Part shown: positions 1 to 8,374 of the stretch, piece by piece | Layout: each line of letters opens with the position of its first letter | Position numbering within the stretch: position 1 is the stretch's first letter | Assembly: GCF_030816505.1 (NCBI RefSeq) | Contig: NZ_JAUSYB010000001.1 | Coordinates: 2,294,001 to 2,358,000 of the forward strand | DNA from: Microbacterium sp. W4I20 | GTDB lineage: Bacteria; Actinomycetota; Actinomycetes; Actinomycetales; Microbacteriaceae | Direction: 5' to 3' | Length of the DNA stretch: 64,000 bases | The notes under the pieces: model-generated | What the model saw: the letters and a program-made list of their open reading frames with translations, nothing else | The model's database searches: none | Told to the model about the DNA's origin: nothing | Made by a program: the position numbers and the translations under genes

Positions 1-260
1 TCTCGGAGTCCTCCTTCCGCTACGTCGACGTGATCATCGGTGCGATCCTCCTGGCGGCCGCGCTCACACTGGCGCTCGCGATCGTGCTCGCCCCCGGTCA
101 GACCGCGCCGGGCGTCGTGGGACTCATCTGCGGCGCCGCCCTCGTGCTCGGTGGGATGGCGCTACTGGTCGTGGTGATGAAGGCGCTGCTGCGGCAGGCG
201 ATCGAGCGGGAGACCGAGGCGCAGACGCTCCGCTCCGAGCTCGACAACGAGGTGATCTGA
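1..260 (+). CDS. DUF2975-family membrane protein, 3' end only
   Basis: The gene enters from the left edge; the open frame starts at base 3 and reads through a Ser-Glu-Ser-Ser-Phe-Arg-Tyr-Val-Asp stretch before the first in-window GTG at 30. Two hydrophobic helices (about residues 2-21 and 28-50 counted from that GTG) are followed by a charged tail ending in a Leu-Arg-Ser-Glu-Leu-Asp-Asn-Glu segment. This pattern, with a small XRE regulator overlapping the stop by one base, is the standard arrangement of DUF2975 proteins with YozG-like regulators. The biochemical role of the family is unknown; it is an integral membrane protein. The GTG at 30 is probably internal rather than the real start. 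Confidence 0.75.
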   Translation, partial: SESSFRYVDVIIGAILLAAALTLALAIVLAPGQTAPGVVGLICGAALVLGGMALLVVVMKALLRQAIERETEAQTLRSELDNEVI

Positions 261-472
261 TGCCCGTGGTCGTCGACATCGACGTGATGATGGCCCGCCG
301 CAAGATGAGCGTCGGCGAGTTGGCCGAGCGCATCGGCATCACGCCGACGAACCTCGCGGTCCTCAAGAACGGCCGCGCGAAGGCGGTGCGGTTCACGACG
401 CTCGATGCCCTGTGCGAGGTGCTCGAGTGTCAGCCGGGCGACCTGCTGCGGTGGGAGGGGCCCGGGGCGTAG
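260..472 (+). CDS. Small XRE-family (YozG-like) transcriptional regulator
   Basis: This 70-residue protein is almost entirely one Cro/CI-type helix-turn-helix: residues 14-40 contain the conserved Met-Ser-Val-Gly-Glu-Leu-Ala-Glu and the recognition helix Ile-Thr-Pro-Thr-Asn-Leu-Ala-Val-Leu-Lys. The tail Leu-Glu-Cys-Gln-Pro-Gly-Asp-Leu-Leu is typical of the YozG subfamily. The ATG overlaps the upstream DUF2975 stop (TGATG), so the two are translationally coupled. Regulators of this kind usually autoregulate their membrane partner; that role is inferred from context. Confidence 0.9.
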   Translation: MPVVVDIDVMMARRKMSVGELAERIGITPTNLAVLKNGRAKAVRFTTLDALCEVLECQPGDLLRWEGPGA

Positions 473-484
473 GGCCGACACCCG

Positions 485-1714
485 TCATCGCAGCGACATC
501 CGCGCGATGGATCGCATCGTCGGGCTGACCACTCCGAAGGCACCCGGTTCGGAGAGCGCAGCGAAACGCTCGGTCACCACCTGGGCCGAGGACGGCCCGT
601 TCGCCGACTCGCTGCCTCCGAACAGCGGCCCGGCGAACGACTCGAAGTGCGCAGCGACCCGCTCATGACCCGCATCGAACGCGGCACGCCCCGCTGCGAC
701 CAGATCCGGGAGCTCGGCCAGAGTGCGTGCAGAGCCGTCGGCGATCGCGAGAAGGGACAGTGTGGTGTCTCGCGACTGCCCTGCCCACCGCCAATCCCGC
801 CTCCGACCGAGATCGCGCACAGCGTTGATCACATCGTCGAACGCGCGCTGGTGCCCGAGCGAGAGTGATCGCCCTGCGTTGGTCACGACGACACGACCTC
901 GCAGCCGACGAAGCAGTCTCGCCTCTCGAGCGACTGTCATCAGCGCTGCGGCCGGTTCGACGCCGGCCCCGTCCGCGGCATCCGTCCATCCCAGCGATCC
1001 GGTCAGCTCGCCGAGGATCACGCTCGGCATCCACCCGTCGTCGCCCTGCTCGACACCCTCGTCTCCCACACAGGCGAGGAGCATGCGCAGGGCCTCGGTC
1101 GACGCCTCTCTTTCGGCCGGAGGAGGCGAGGTCGCGTCGAGAATGCCTGCCTCCTCGAGATGCACCCGGAGTGCGAGGCGGCGTACCGAGGGGAGCGACG
1201 CGGCCAGCTGCGCGATCGGCGAAGAATGCCGGATGCCTCGCTCGACCGAAGCGATTCCCGAGTCGTCGAACTGGGGAACGACGGTGCCGAAGCGACGGGC
1301 GAGTTCGAAGTTGACGTGTTCGAGCCGGAACGGAGGAGGGGCCGTCTGCCAGGCGCCGGATGCCGGAGGCTCCGGGATCTGCGTGTCGACGAGCGACACC
1401 CGCGCCTCGCCGACCTCGGGACCGAAGAGGCCACGGACAGTCAGCGTCATGCCCGGCGGGGCGCCGTCGACTTCGATCTCTTGAACCTGGGGATCCCAGT
1501 AGTCGAGGTTGAGGAAGACGGGCCCGTCCTCCTCGGCATCCTGGTACTCGTCTTCGTCTCCCACGGCGCCGAAGCTGAGACGCAGAGCCTCGATCACCCA
1601 GTGCGCGGGAGCACGGCGCGGGACCTGGATCATCCGAGTGAGCTCCGGATGGTCGGCCACTGCCACCTCGATGCGAATGGACGGAGGGATCTGCATGTGC
1701 TCGCGAAGGTTCAT
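485..1714 (-). CDS. Hypothetical protein, N-terminal plasmid pRiA4b ORF3-like domain
   Basis: A protein of about 409 residues with no catalytic motif I can name. The first 130 residues (Pro-Pro-Ser-Ile-Arg-Ile-Glu-Val-Ala, then the Gln-Val-Pro-Arg-Arg-Ala-Pro-Ala-His-Trp-Val-Ile-Glu-Ala-Leu-Arg-Leu-Ser-Phe-Gly segment) resemble the pRiA4b ORF3/IS1096 TnpR-like fold, where a beta strand is followed by a helix presenting an interaction surface. The remainder is alpha-helical and unrecognised. The frame opens earlier, with a GTG at 1747. I prefer ATG 1714 because a TAGCGT box lies 7 bases upstream, as at other apparently leaderless genes here. It stands alone, convergent with the XRE gene. Confidence 0.6.
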   Translation of the reverse strand: MNLREHMQIPPSIRIEVAVADHPELTRMIQVPRRAPAHWVIEALRLSFGAVGDEDEYQDAEEDGPVFLNLDYWDPQVQEIEVDGAPPGMTLTVRGLFGPEVGEARVSLVDTQIPEPPASGAWQTAPPPFRLEHVNFELARRFGTVVPQFDDSGIASVERGIRHSSPIAQLAASLPSVRRLALRVHLEEAGILDATSPPPAEREASTEALRMLLACVGDEGVEQGDDGWMPSVILGELTGSLGWTDAADGAGVEPAAALMTVAREARLLRRLRGRVVVTNAGRSLSLGHQRAFDDVINAVRDLGRRRDWRWAGQSRDTTLSLLAIADGSARTLAELPDLVAAGRAAFDAGHERVAAHFESFAGPLFGGSESANGPSSAQVVTERFAALSEPGAFGVVSPTMRSIARMSLR

Positions 1715-1814
1715 GTGCGACACGCTAGGCAGCAGGGCGGACTCCACCGGACCGCAAACTCACGCACTGTGGACAATCCCGCGATCGGCACTTCGGTGCA
1801 GAGCCAGGCATGCC

Positions 1815-1978
1815 GCGCCGAGAACTACCGCGACGAGCATCTCCTGTCCCGTCCACGAAAGGCGATGTGCGCCCCGGAAGGACGGAATCCGCGATTCAGT
1901 CCTTGCGAGGCGCGCATCTCCTTGTGGGGCGCACAGCGGATGCCGGGAGGAGCGGATGCTGCGCCGAGAACTACCGCG
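1815..1978. repeat. 18-bp direct repeats bracketing a degenerate palindrome
   Basis: GCGCCGAGAACTACCGCG occurs at 1815-1832 and again at 1961-1978, where it runs into the 3' end of panB (its stop codon lies at 1971-1973). Between them, 1858-1923 is an imperfect inverted repeat whose arms resemble the palindromes at 5001-5060 and 14665-14730 (AAGG..ATG.GCGCC... and its complement). It may be a mobile palindrome, or a local duplication of the panB end. Confidence 0.55.
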
Positions 1979-2840
1979 CGGCGAGCAGCTCCCGCAGCCG
2001 CGCAGCCTCTTCCGCGGCCATGCCGTACCCGTGCTCGGGCCCGGGATACACGCCGCCGCGCACCTCCGACGCATACGCGGAAACCCCGGCGATGGCCTCC
2101 TCACGCAACCCCGCGTACCGCTTCACGAACTTGGCCGCGGGCCCGTCGTACAGGCCGAGCAGGTCGTGGAAGACGAGCACCTGCCCGTCGGCATCCGCTC
2201 CTGCACCGATGCCGATGACCGGGATGTCGAGGAGTGGCACGAGCGCCGCGGTGACCTCCGACGGCACGGCCTCGACGACGAGCATCGCGCAGCCGGCATC
2301 CTGCAGGGCGAGGGCGTCGTCGATGACGGCGAGCGCGGCATCCGCCGTTCGTCCCTGTGCCCGGTATCCGCCGAGGGCGGTGGCCGTCTGCGGTGTGAGT
2401 CCGACGTGTCCGACCACGGGGATTCCGGCCTGCACCAGGGCTCGCGCGCGGTCGACCGTCGATCCGCCGCGTTCGATCTTGACGAGGTCGCAGCCGCCCT
2501 CCTTGAGGAAGCGCTGCGCCGTGGCGATCGCGATCTCGTCGGACGCCTCGTACGAGCCGAACGGCAGGTCGCCGACCAGCAGCGGCACCGTGAGCCCGCG
2601 CCGGACAGCGCGCGTCAGCATCAGCATCTCGTCGACGGTCACGGGCACCGTACTGTCGTAGCCGAGCACGGTCATCGCGGCGGAGTCCCCCACGAGCACG
2701 ATGTCGACGCCCGCCGCCTCGACGATCTGCGCGCTCGGATGATCGTAAGCGGTGACCACGACGATCGGCTCACCGGCATCCTTCTTCGCGCCGAGTTCCG
2801 CGAGGGTGACGCGCTTGCGCGGAGCGGCGTGCGCGCTCAC
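1971..2840 (-). CDS. panB: 3-methyl-2-oxobutanoate hydroxymethyltransferase
   Basis: Makes ketopantoate from alpha-ketoisovalerate and 5,10-methylene-tetrahydrofolate, the first committed step of pantothenate synthesis, in the cytoplasm. At 289 residues it is slightly longer than the usual 260-280. Family signatures are present: Thr-Ala-Tyr-Asp near residue 30, the Mg-binding Val-Gly-Asp-Ser at 50-53, Asp-Leu-Pro-Phe-Gly-Ser-Tyr at 91-97, Val-Lys-Ile-Glu-Arg-Gly-Gly, and Gly-His-Val-Gly-Leu-Thr-Pro-Gln. It starts with a GTG overlapping the panD stop by four bases (GTGA). It is the last gene of a four-gene minus-strand operon: DUF2520, panC, panD, panB. Confidence 0.96.
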   Translation of the reverse strand: MSAHAAPRKRVTLAELGAKKDAGEPIVVVTAYDHPSAQIVEAAGVDIVLVGDSAAMTVLGYDSTVPVTVDEMLMLTRAVRRGLTVPLLVGDLPFGSYEASDEIAIATAQRFLKEGGCDLVKIERGGSTVDRARALVQAGIPVVGHVGLTPQTATALGGYRAQGRTADAALAVIDDALALQDAGCAMLVVEAVPSEVTAALVPLLDIPVIGIGAGADADGQVLVFHDLLGLYDGPAAKFVKRYAGLREEAIAGVSAYASEVRGGVYPGPEHGYGMAAEEAARLRELLAAR

Positions 2841-3229
2841 AGCGCAGCCTCGGTCAGCAGGCGGTCGACCGCGTCGTCGACCTGGATGATGCCGTTGGCG
2901 CGGTCGACATGCACGACGCGCGGCTCATACTCGGCGAGGTCTTCGCGGGAGTAATCGGCGTAGGAGATGACGATGATCGTGTCTCCGGAGTGCACGAGCC
3001 GCGCGGCGGCGCCGTTGACCTGGATGACTCCGGATCCGCGTTCGCCCACGAGCGTGTACGTCTCGAACCGGGCGCCGTTGTCGACGTCGACCACGTGCAC
3101 CTGCTCGTGCGGCAGGATGTCGGCGGCCTCGAGCAGGATGGGGTCGACGGTGATCGAGCCGACGTAGTGGAGGTCGCTGCCGGTGACGGTCGCGCGGTGG
3201 ATCTTCGACTTCAGCATGGTGCGGCGCAT
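2837..3229 (-). CDS. panD: Aspartate 1-decarboxylase proenzyme
   Basis: Converts L-aspartate to beta-alanine, the second precursor of pantothenate. The 130-residue proenzyme self-cleaves between Gly24 and Ser25 to create the pyruvoyl cofactor; the cleavage context His-Tyr-Val-Gly-Ser lies at exactly residues 21-25 when the ATG at 3229 is used (Met-Arg-Arg-Thr-Met-Leu-Lys-Ser-Lys). That start overlaps the panC stop by one base. A second Met at 3217 would shift the cleavage numbering, so it is less likely. The extended C-terminal tail is typical of actinobacterial PanD. Confidence 0.96.
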   Translation of the reverse strand: MRRTMLKSKIHRATVTGSDLHYVGSITVDPILLEAADILPHEQVHVVDVDNGARFETYTLVGERGSGVIQVNGAAARLVHSGDTIIVISYADYSREDLAEYEPRVVHVDRANGIIQVDDAVDRLLTEAAL

Positions 3230-4095
3230 CAGCTCGCATCTCTCGTTCGGAGGACGGAAAGGAGGTGGTTGTCGATCAGCCGGGCAGCCCCCACGTGGGC
3301 GGCGACGGCGAGGAGGGCGTCTGCCTCGACGCGCGCGACGGGCTGCAGGGTCTCGGCGTCGCGCAGTTCGAGATATTCGGGCGCGATCCCGGCGTCGGCG
3401 AGCACGCGGTGGGCAGCGGAGAGGATGCTGTCGGCATCGCGCTCCCCCTCCTCGAAGGCGGATGCTGCGGCATCCAGCGCCCGGTTCAAAGCGGTGGCTC
3501 GCGCGCGAGCATCCGCGTCGAGGTAGACGTTGCGCGAGCTCATCGCGAGTCCGTCGGGCTCGCGCACGATGGGGCATGCGTCGATGCGCACGTCGAGGTC
3601 GAGGTCGCGCACGACGCGGCGGACGACGAGTACCTGCTGCGCGTCCTTCTGCCCGAAGTAGGCGACGTCGGGTCGGACGATGCCGAACAGCTTCGTGACG
3701 ACGGTGGCGACGCCGTCGAAGTGGTGGGGGCCGCGGCTCGCGCCGTCCAGCACGTCGGTGACCCCGGCGACGTGGATGTTCGTCGCGAAGCCGTCGGGGT
3801 AGATCTCGGATGCCGCGGGCGCGAAGAGGATGTCGACGCCCTCGGCCTCGGCGAGCCGGGCGTCTCGAGCCTCGTCGCGCGGGTACGCACCGAGGTCTTC
3901 GTTCGCACCGAACTGCGTCGGGTTGACGAAGAGCGAGACGACGACGAGATCGTTCTGCTCGCGCGCTCGGCGCATGAGCGACAGGTGTCCCTCGTGGAAC
4001 GCGCCCATCGTGGGAACGAGGCCCACGCTCCCGCCTTCTCGCCGGGCGGCGCCGACGGCGAGCCGGACCTCTGCGATCGTGCGGAGGATCCTCAT
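3229..4095 (-). CDS. panC: Pantothenate synthetase (pantoate--beta-alanine ligase)
   Basis: ATP-dependent condensation of pantoate with beta-alanine, the final pantothenate step. The 288-residue protein matches the usual length. The nucleotide-binding [10 protein letters not shown] sits at 28-37, followed by Leu-Phe-Val-Asn-Pro-Thr-Gln-Phe; the central Tyr-Phe-Gly-Gln-Lys-Asp and the KMSKS-like Met-Ser-Ser-Arg-Asn are also present. Its ATG overlaps the stop of the upstream DUF2520 gene by four bases (ATGA), and its stop overlaps panD, so the operon is tightly coupled. Confidence 0.96.
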   Translation of the reverse strand: MRILRTIAEVRLAVGAARREGGSVGLVPTMGAFHEGHLSLMRRAREQNDLVVVSLFVNPTQFGANEDLGAYPRDEARDARLAEAEGVDILFAPAASEIYPDGFATNIHVAGVTDVLDGASRGPHHFDGVATVVTKLFGIVRPDVAYFGQKDAQQVLVVRRVVRDLDLDVRIDACPIVREPDGLAMSSRNVYLDADARARATALNRALDAAASAFEEGERDADSILSAAHRVLADAGIAPEYLELRDAETLQPVARVEADALLAVAAHVGAARLIDNHLLSVLRTRDAS

Positions 4096-4817
4096 TCCGG
4101 CTCCCTCTTCTCGGCGAGGGTTCGGGTGGCGGCGGCGAGCGCGTCGAAGAGGTCGGCGTATTCTCCGGATGCTGCGCGCTGCCGCGCCACCGTGGCTTCG
4201 TCGCCGCGGGCGATGGGCCCGGTGAGGGCGGCCGCGGCGCCGTCGGCTTCCCAGTTGTCGATCGTCTGGCGCACGAGCGGGACGAGCCGGCTGCGATCGA
4301 CGCCGGCGGTGCGAGCGAGCTGCTCGGCCGCGTCGAGCACGGTGAGCACGAAGTTCGAGGCGAAGGATGCCGCCGTGTGATAGCTCGCGCGGTGCTCGTC
4401 GCCGACCGTGAATGGAAGGATACCGAGGGCGCGGGCGAGCTGCTCGGCAGTCTCGAGCGCCTCGGGCGTGCGACCCGCGATTGCGGCGCCGATGCCATGC
4501 AAGACGTCCGGAGTCTCGGATCCGGTGAAGGTCTGCAGCGGGTGGAGGCTGAAGTCGACGTCATCGAGCGACGTGGCCCCGGAGACGTGACCGACCAGGG
4601 GCACATGCGGACGCGAGACGAACGCGACGGCGGGGATGGCAGCATCCGGCACGCAGAGCAGCGCGATGTCGGCCTTCGGCATCGACTGGTCTCGGCGAAG
4701 CGGGCCGAGGACCTGGAAGCCCGCGGCCCGGAGTGCCCGGGCGAGAACGCTGCCGAGACGCCCGGCACCGATCACGGCGATGGTCGTCTCAGACGCGAGG
4801 AGGGAGGTGGTCTGCAT
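4092..4817 (-). CDS. Rossmann-fold DUF2520 oxidoreductase, candidate ketopantoate reductase
   Basis: A 241-residue protein with an N-terminal dinucleotide-binding site Gly-Ala-Gly-Arg-Leu-Gly-Ser at 17-23 and a C-terminal DUF2520 helical domain (from about residue 120: the [14 protein letters not shown] segment). The architecture resembles 6-phosphogluconate dehydrogenase-like reductases. It is first in the operon with panC, panD and panB. No panE is seen in the window, and the missing pathway step is NADPH-dependent reduction of ketopantoate to pantoate, so it is a natural candidate for that step. That assignment is inference from context. Start chosen at ATG 4817, preceded by GGGAA. Confidence 0.85.
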   Translation of the reverse strand: MQTTSLLASETTIAVIGAGRLGSVLARALRAAGFQVLGPLRRDQSMPKADIALLCVPDAAIPAVAFVSRPHVPLVGHVSGATSLDDVDFSLHPLQTFTGSETPDVLHGIGAAIAGRTPEALETAEQLARALGILPFTVGDEHRASYHTAASFASNFVLTVLDAAEQLARTAGVDRSRLVPLVRQTIDNWEADGAAAALTGPIARGDEATVARQRAASGEYADLFDALAAATRTLAEKREPE

Positions 4818-5000
4818 GTCGATTCCCGGGCTGAGATGGGAAGCCCGAATGCCAAAAGTATCCGCCTACCGCGGCATCCGCTCCAAATCTGGGATCAAAC
4901 AGACAGTTGCTACTTACCCGGAGTGGGCAGACCGCCCAGTTCTACCGACTTCAAATAAGCAGATCGCTCCCGGCCCGACATGGCCGGTCCGGACCGCCGC

Positions 5001-5060
5001 AAGGAGAAATGCGCTTCGCAAGGCCGGGAATGCGGCCTTGCGAAGCGCATGATTCCTTCC
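5001..5060. repeat. Perfect 18-bp palindrome, family A
   Basis: ATGCGCTTCGCAAGGCCG at 5009-5026 is exactly complementary to 5033-5050, with a 6-base loop. It is bracketed by AAGGAGAA at 5001-5008 and ATTCCTTCC at 5052-5060, which extend the symmetry. A close copy lies at 14665-14730 and a degenerate one at 1858-1923. It sits in a 297-bp gap between the divergent DUF2520 start and the 3' end of the kinase gene; the rest of that gap shows no other feature. Confidence 0.85.
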
Positions 5061-5114
5061 GAAGCGCACGCCGGTTTCTCGGCACGCGCGACGAGTCTCC
5101 AAGAACCCCGTGCT

Positions 5115-6140
5115 TCAGGATGCGGCGAGCGCACCCGCCACCTGCGCCGCGAGCCGCGCAGCATCCGGCGCATCCCCATCGAGCAGGTCGTACGCGAGCA
5201 GCAGCGATCCGATGACGGGCGGCACGGTCGCCACCGAGATCGTCGCGCGGTCGCCGTCGGCGTACGGCTCGCGGATGCTCTCGAGCAGGAACTCGTTGCC
5301 GGACTGCAGCAGACCACCGCCGAGCAGCACGGGCAGCGGCCCGAGACCGTCGTGCCAGTCGAGGCGCCGACGGGTCGTCTCGATGAAGGTCACGACCTCC
5401 GCCGCCACGCGTCCGATGAGGGTCTGCGCCACGGCATCCCCCGCCGCCGCCGTCTCGAGTGCGACGCGTGCGAGCTCGACGAGGCGGTGCTCGGAGAGCC
5501 GGCCGAACATGATCTCCTCGGTCACCTGCAACGGCCGGTCGAGACCGAAGTGCTGCGGCACACGCTGGGCGAGGAGCGTCTGCGCGCCGCGGCCGTCCTC
5601 TGCACGGCAGGCGAGTGCGAGCGCCTGGCGTCCGAGGTCTCCCCCGCCGCCCCAGTCGCCGCTGACCACACCCATCGCGTGATAGCGGACATGCACGTCA
5701 CCCCGCACGCCGACGCAGTTGATGCCGGCCCCGGCGACGACGGCCACGCCGTCACCCCGGTCACCGGGAACCGTGCGCAGCAGCGCGAAGGTGTCGTTGA
5801 GCACGCTCAGCCGATCGGCGAGCCCGGCGTCGGCCGCCCGCTGCGACATGGCCTCCTCCTGCGCGGGAAGGTCGATCCCGGCGATCGCGAGGCACGCGGC
5901 GTCGAAGCCCGACCGCGCACCGCTCGCGCGTTCGGCGAGGTCGAGCAGCGGATCGAGCATCGCGTCGAGGTCGCCCAGTCCCGACGCCACCCCCGGCCCC
6001 GAGGCGACACCGACCACCCGGCCGTCACGGTCGGCCGCGACGACGAGCGTCTTCGAGTTGCCGACGTCGACCCCGAGCACGAACCCAGTGCCGTCAGCCC
6101 GCCCACGCCCGTCAGCCCGCGGCACGGCCGAAGAACTCAC
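5115..6140 (-). CDS. BadF/BadG-type sugar kinase (N-acetylglucosamine kinase-like)
   Basis: An ASKHA-fold ATPase of 341 residues. The N-terminal phosphate-1 motif Gly-Val-Asp-Val-Gly-Asn-Ser-Lys-Thr is at 23-31; an Asn-Asp-Thr phosphate-2 segment (Leu-Ser-Val-Leu-Asn-Asp-Thr-Phe-Ala) and a Gly-Ala-Gly-Ile-Asn-Cys-Val-Gly stretch follow, and Leu-Leu-Gly-Gly-Gly-Leu-Leu is the adenosine motif near the C-terminus. Family members phosphorylate amino sugars such as GlcNAc. The GTG start at 6140 overlaps the stop of the GH4 gene (GTGA), so it is the last gene of the sugar operon. The exact sugar is inferred; the nagB-like gene in the cluster supports an amino sugar. Confidence 0.85.
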   Translation of the reverse strand: MSSSAVPRADGRGRADGTGFVLGVDVGNSKTLVVAADRDGRVVGVASGPGVASGLGDLDAMLDPLLDLAERASGARSGFDAACLAIAGIDLPAQEEAMSQRAADAGLADRLSVLNDTFALLRTVPGDRGDGVAVVAGAGINCVGVRGDVHVRYHAMGVVSGDWGGGGDLGRQALALACRAEDGRGAQTLLAQRVPQHFGLDRPLQVTEEIMFGRLSEHRLVELARVALETAAAGDAVAQTLIGRVAAEVVTFIETTRRRLDWHDGLGPLPVLLGGGLLQSGNEFLLESIREPYADGDRATISVATVPPVIGSLLLAYDLLDGDAPDAARLAAQVAGALAAS

Positions 6141-7408
6141 GCCCCCTCGCCCGCGAACTGCGGCAGGTGCGCAGCACCCGACTCCAGCAGCCTCGGCAGC
6201 AGACCCTCGACCTGACCCCACTGTCCGATCAGCGGGTGCGCGAGCAGCGCCCGGCGCACGTCGTCCTCGTCGCCCGACACCGCGGCGCGGGCAGCGATCC
6301 GCTCGTAGGCGCTGACGTGCTGGATCGGTCCGAGCAGCTCGGGCGGCACGGTCGCCTGCGGCTGCGGGACGACGCCCGCGGCACTGACGAGGCAGCGGGT
6401 CTCGATCACGTCGTCGTCGGCAAGCCCCGGGATGAGCCCGGCGTTGCGCACGTTCAGCACATGCGCGGTCGGCTCGGTCGCATACAGCGACGCCAGCAGG
6501 TCGACGGCGGCCTCGCTGTAGAACGCACCCCCGCGGTGGGCGAGCTGTTCGGGCTTCTCGAGCAGCAGCGGCGACCGGTACAGCTCGAGCAGCTCGGCCT
6601 CGAGCCCGGCGACGACGGTCGCCCGCGGCGTCTCGGTGCGCAGACGCTCCAGGACGACATCGTGGAAGTAGTAGTACTGCAGGTAGTACGACGGGATCGC
6701 ACCGATCAGCCGGACCAGCTCCTCCGGGAACGGGTACTTCTCGAGCACGTCCGGCATCCGCTCGGCGAACAGCTGGGGCAGCACGTCTTCGCCGTCGACG
6801 AGGATGCGCCGCGTCCACGAGAAGTGGTTGAGCCCGACCGGATCGACCGACACCCGCGCCGGCTCGACGTCGAGCAGCTGAGCCGCCCAGCGCTCCACGC
6901 CGATCGCGTAGTTGCAGAGCCCGATGGCCTTGTGCCCCGCGTCGAGCAGCGCCCGGGTGACGATGCCCACCGGGTTGGTGAAGTCGATGATCCAGGCATC
7001 CGGCTTCGCGACCCGTCGCACCTCGTCGGCGATGTCGAGCACCACCGGCACCGTGCGCAGCGCCTTGGCGAGCCCGCCGGCACCGGTCGTCTCCTGACCG
7101 ATGCAGCCGCACTCCAGCGGGAACGTCTCGTCGCCGAGCCGGGCGGCCTGCCCGCCGACGCGAAGCTGGATGAGCACGGCATCCGCATCGGTCACGGCCT
7201 CCGTGCGATCCGTCGTGAGGGTGACATGGGTGTCGAGACCCTGGTGCGCCAGCATCCGCTTCGCGAATTCGCCGACGACCGACAGGCGTTCGGCGTGCAC
7301 GTCCATGAGCACCAGCTCGTCGACGGCGAGCCGGTGGTGCTGGGCGGCGAGGCCCGAGACCAGTTCGGGGGTGTACGTGGAGCCGGCTCCGATGACCGCG
7401 ACCTTCAT
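6137..7408 (-). CDS. Glycoside hydrolase family 4 (6-phospho-beta-glucosidase type)
   Basis: A 423-residue NAD- and Mn-dependent glycosidase. The nucleotide-binding Gly-Ala-Gly-Ser-Thr-Tyr-Thr-Pro is at 7-14, matching 6-phospho-beta-glucosidases (CelF/LicH) more than alpha-galactosidases. Gly-Gln-Glu-Thr-Thr-Gly-Ala-Gly-Gly, the metal-binding Cys-Asn-Tyr, and Gly-Leu-Asn-His-Phe-Ser-Trp are all in place. The family cleaves beta-linked phospho-disaccharides by an oxidation-elimination mechanism. The importer here is of ABC rather than PTS type, so the substrate would need phosphorylation inside the cell, possibly by the kinase next door; alternatively this branch acts on unphosphorylated sugar. 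SD-like AAGGAT precedes the ATG. Confidence 0.92.
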   Translation of the reverse strand: MKVAVIGAGSTYTPELVSGLAAQHHRLAVDELVLMDVHAERLSVVGEFAKRMLAHQGLDTHVTLTTDRTEAVTDADAVLIQLRVGGQAARLGDETFPLECGCIGQETTGAGGLAKALRTVPVVLDIADEVRRVAKPDAWIIDFTNPVGIVTRALLDAGHKAIGLCNYAIGVERWAAQLLDVEPARVSVDPVGLNHFSWTRRILVDGEDVLPQLFAERMPDVLEKYPFPEELVRLIGAIPSYYLQYYYFHDVVLERLRTETPRATVVAGLEAELLELYRSPLLLEKPEQLAHRGGAFYSEAAVDLLASLYATEPTAHVLNVRNAGLIPGLADDDVIETRCLVSAAGVVPQPQATVPPELLGPIQHVSAYERIAARAAVSGDEDDVRRALLAHPLIGQWGQVEGLLPRLLESGAAHLPQFAGEGA

Positions 7409-7463
7409 GTGGGGATCCTTCCGAATCGTTCGTCGATGTCTGAGAGAGCGGATGCTGCCGCTC

Positions 7464-8372
7464 TCATTCCTTCACGCCCGAGAGCGCGATGCCCTGCACG
7501 AACTGCTTCTGCGCGAAGAAGAACAGCACGATCACCGGGATGACGAACAGCAGGGTGGCCGCCATGGTGAGGTTCCACTGCACCGAGTGCACCGACCGGA
7601 ACTGCGAGAGCCCGATCGACAGGGTGTACCACTCCTGGTTGGAGCCGAGGTACAGCAGCGGGTTGAAGAAGTCGTTCCAGCTGTAGAAGAAGGCGAACAG
7701 CGCGGCGGCCGCGATGGCGGGCTTCACCATGGGCAGGAACACGGTCCAGAGCAGGCGGAACTCGGATGCTCCGTCCATGCGTCCCGCGTCGAGGTACGCC
7801 CGCGGCACCGACACGAAGAACTGGCGCAGCAGGAAGATCGTGAACGCGTCGCCGAACAGGGCCGGGATGATCAGTGGCAGCGGCGACCCGACCAGCCCCA
7901 GCTGCGCATAGGCGGCGTAGAGCGGGACGATCGTCACCTGCGGCGGCAGCATCATCGCGGCGATGACCGCGACGAACAGCACGCGCCGACCCCGGAACCG
8001 GAACGTCGCGAGGGCGTACGCGACCGGGATGCTGGTGGCCACGGCGAGGATCGTGCTCGACGCGGCGACGAGCAGCGTGTTGCCCATGTACCGCAGCAGC
8101 GGCACCTTGTCGAAGACCTCGACGAAGTTGGCGAGGTTCACCGGATCCGGCCAGATGCGGCTCGTGAGCGCCTGGTCGTTGGTCATCAGCGCCGTGGTGA
8201 TGATGAAGAACAGCGGCCCGAGGAACATCAGCAGCAGGGCGATGAGGAACGCGTGCCGGCCGACGGCGGCGAGCAGCCGGCGACGGCGGGCGCGAGCTCT
8301 GGTCTGACGCTGCGAGGGCGTGCTGTCGGAACGCGGGACGGATGCCGTCGGTCGATCGATGATGGCGGTCAT
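7464..8372 (-). CDS. Sugar ABC transporter permease, MalG type
   Basis: A 302-residue inner-membrane subunit with about six helices. The cytoplasmic coupling motif is Glu/Asp-Ala-Gly-Arg-Met-Asp-Gly-Ala-Ser-Glu-Phe-Arg-Leu-Leu-Trp, the EAA loop that contacts the ATPase. The long Arg-rich N-terminus (residues 1-35) precedes the first helix. The start ATG has a GAGGAAGG ribosome site. The upstream permease gene ends only two bases before it. No ATPase gene is present in the cluster, so a shared MsiK-like ATPase elsewhere is likely to energise it. Confidence 0.93.
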   Translation of the reverse strand: MTAIIDRPTASVPRSDSTPSQRQTRARARRRRLLAAVGRHAFLIALLLMFLGPLFFIITTALMTNDQALTSRIWPDPVNLANFVEVFDKVPLLRYMGNTLLVAASSTILAVATSIPVAYALATFRFRGRRVLFVAVIAAMMLPPQVTIVPLYAAYAQLGLVGSPLPLIIPALFGDAFTIFLLRQFFVSVPRAYLDAGRMDGASEFRLLWTVFLPMVKPAIAAAALFAFFYSWNDFFNPLLYLGSNQEWYTLSIGLSQFRSVHSVQWNLTMAATLLFVIPVIVLFFFAQKQFVQGIALSGVKE

Positions 8373-8374
8373 GG

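Noticed and set aside
2837..4768. 643-residue frame spanning panD and the antisense of panC
   Set aside because: Only its last 130 residues are PanD; the remainder is Arg/Ser/Pro-rich translation of a wrong frame over panC and the DUF2520 gene.
5115..7112. 665-residue frame fused to the sugar kinase
   Set aside because: The upstream part is the wrong frame of the GH4 gene; a GTG at 6140 with a four-base overlap starts the true kinase.
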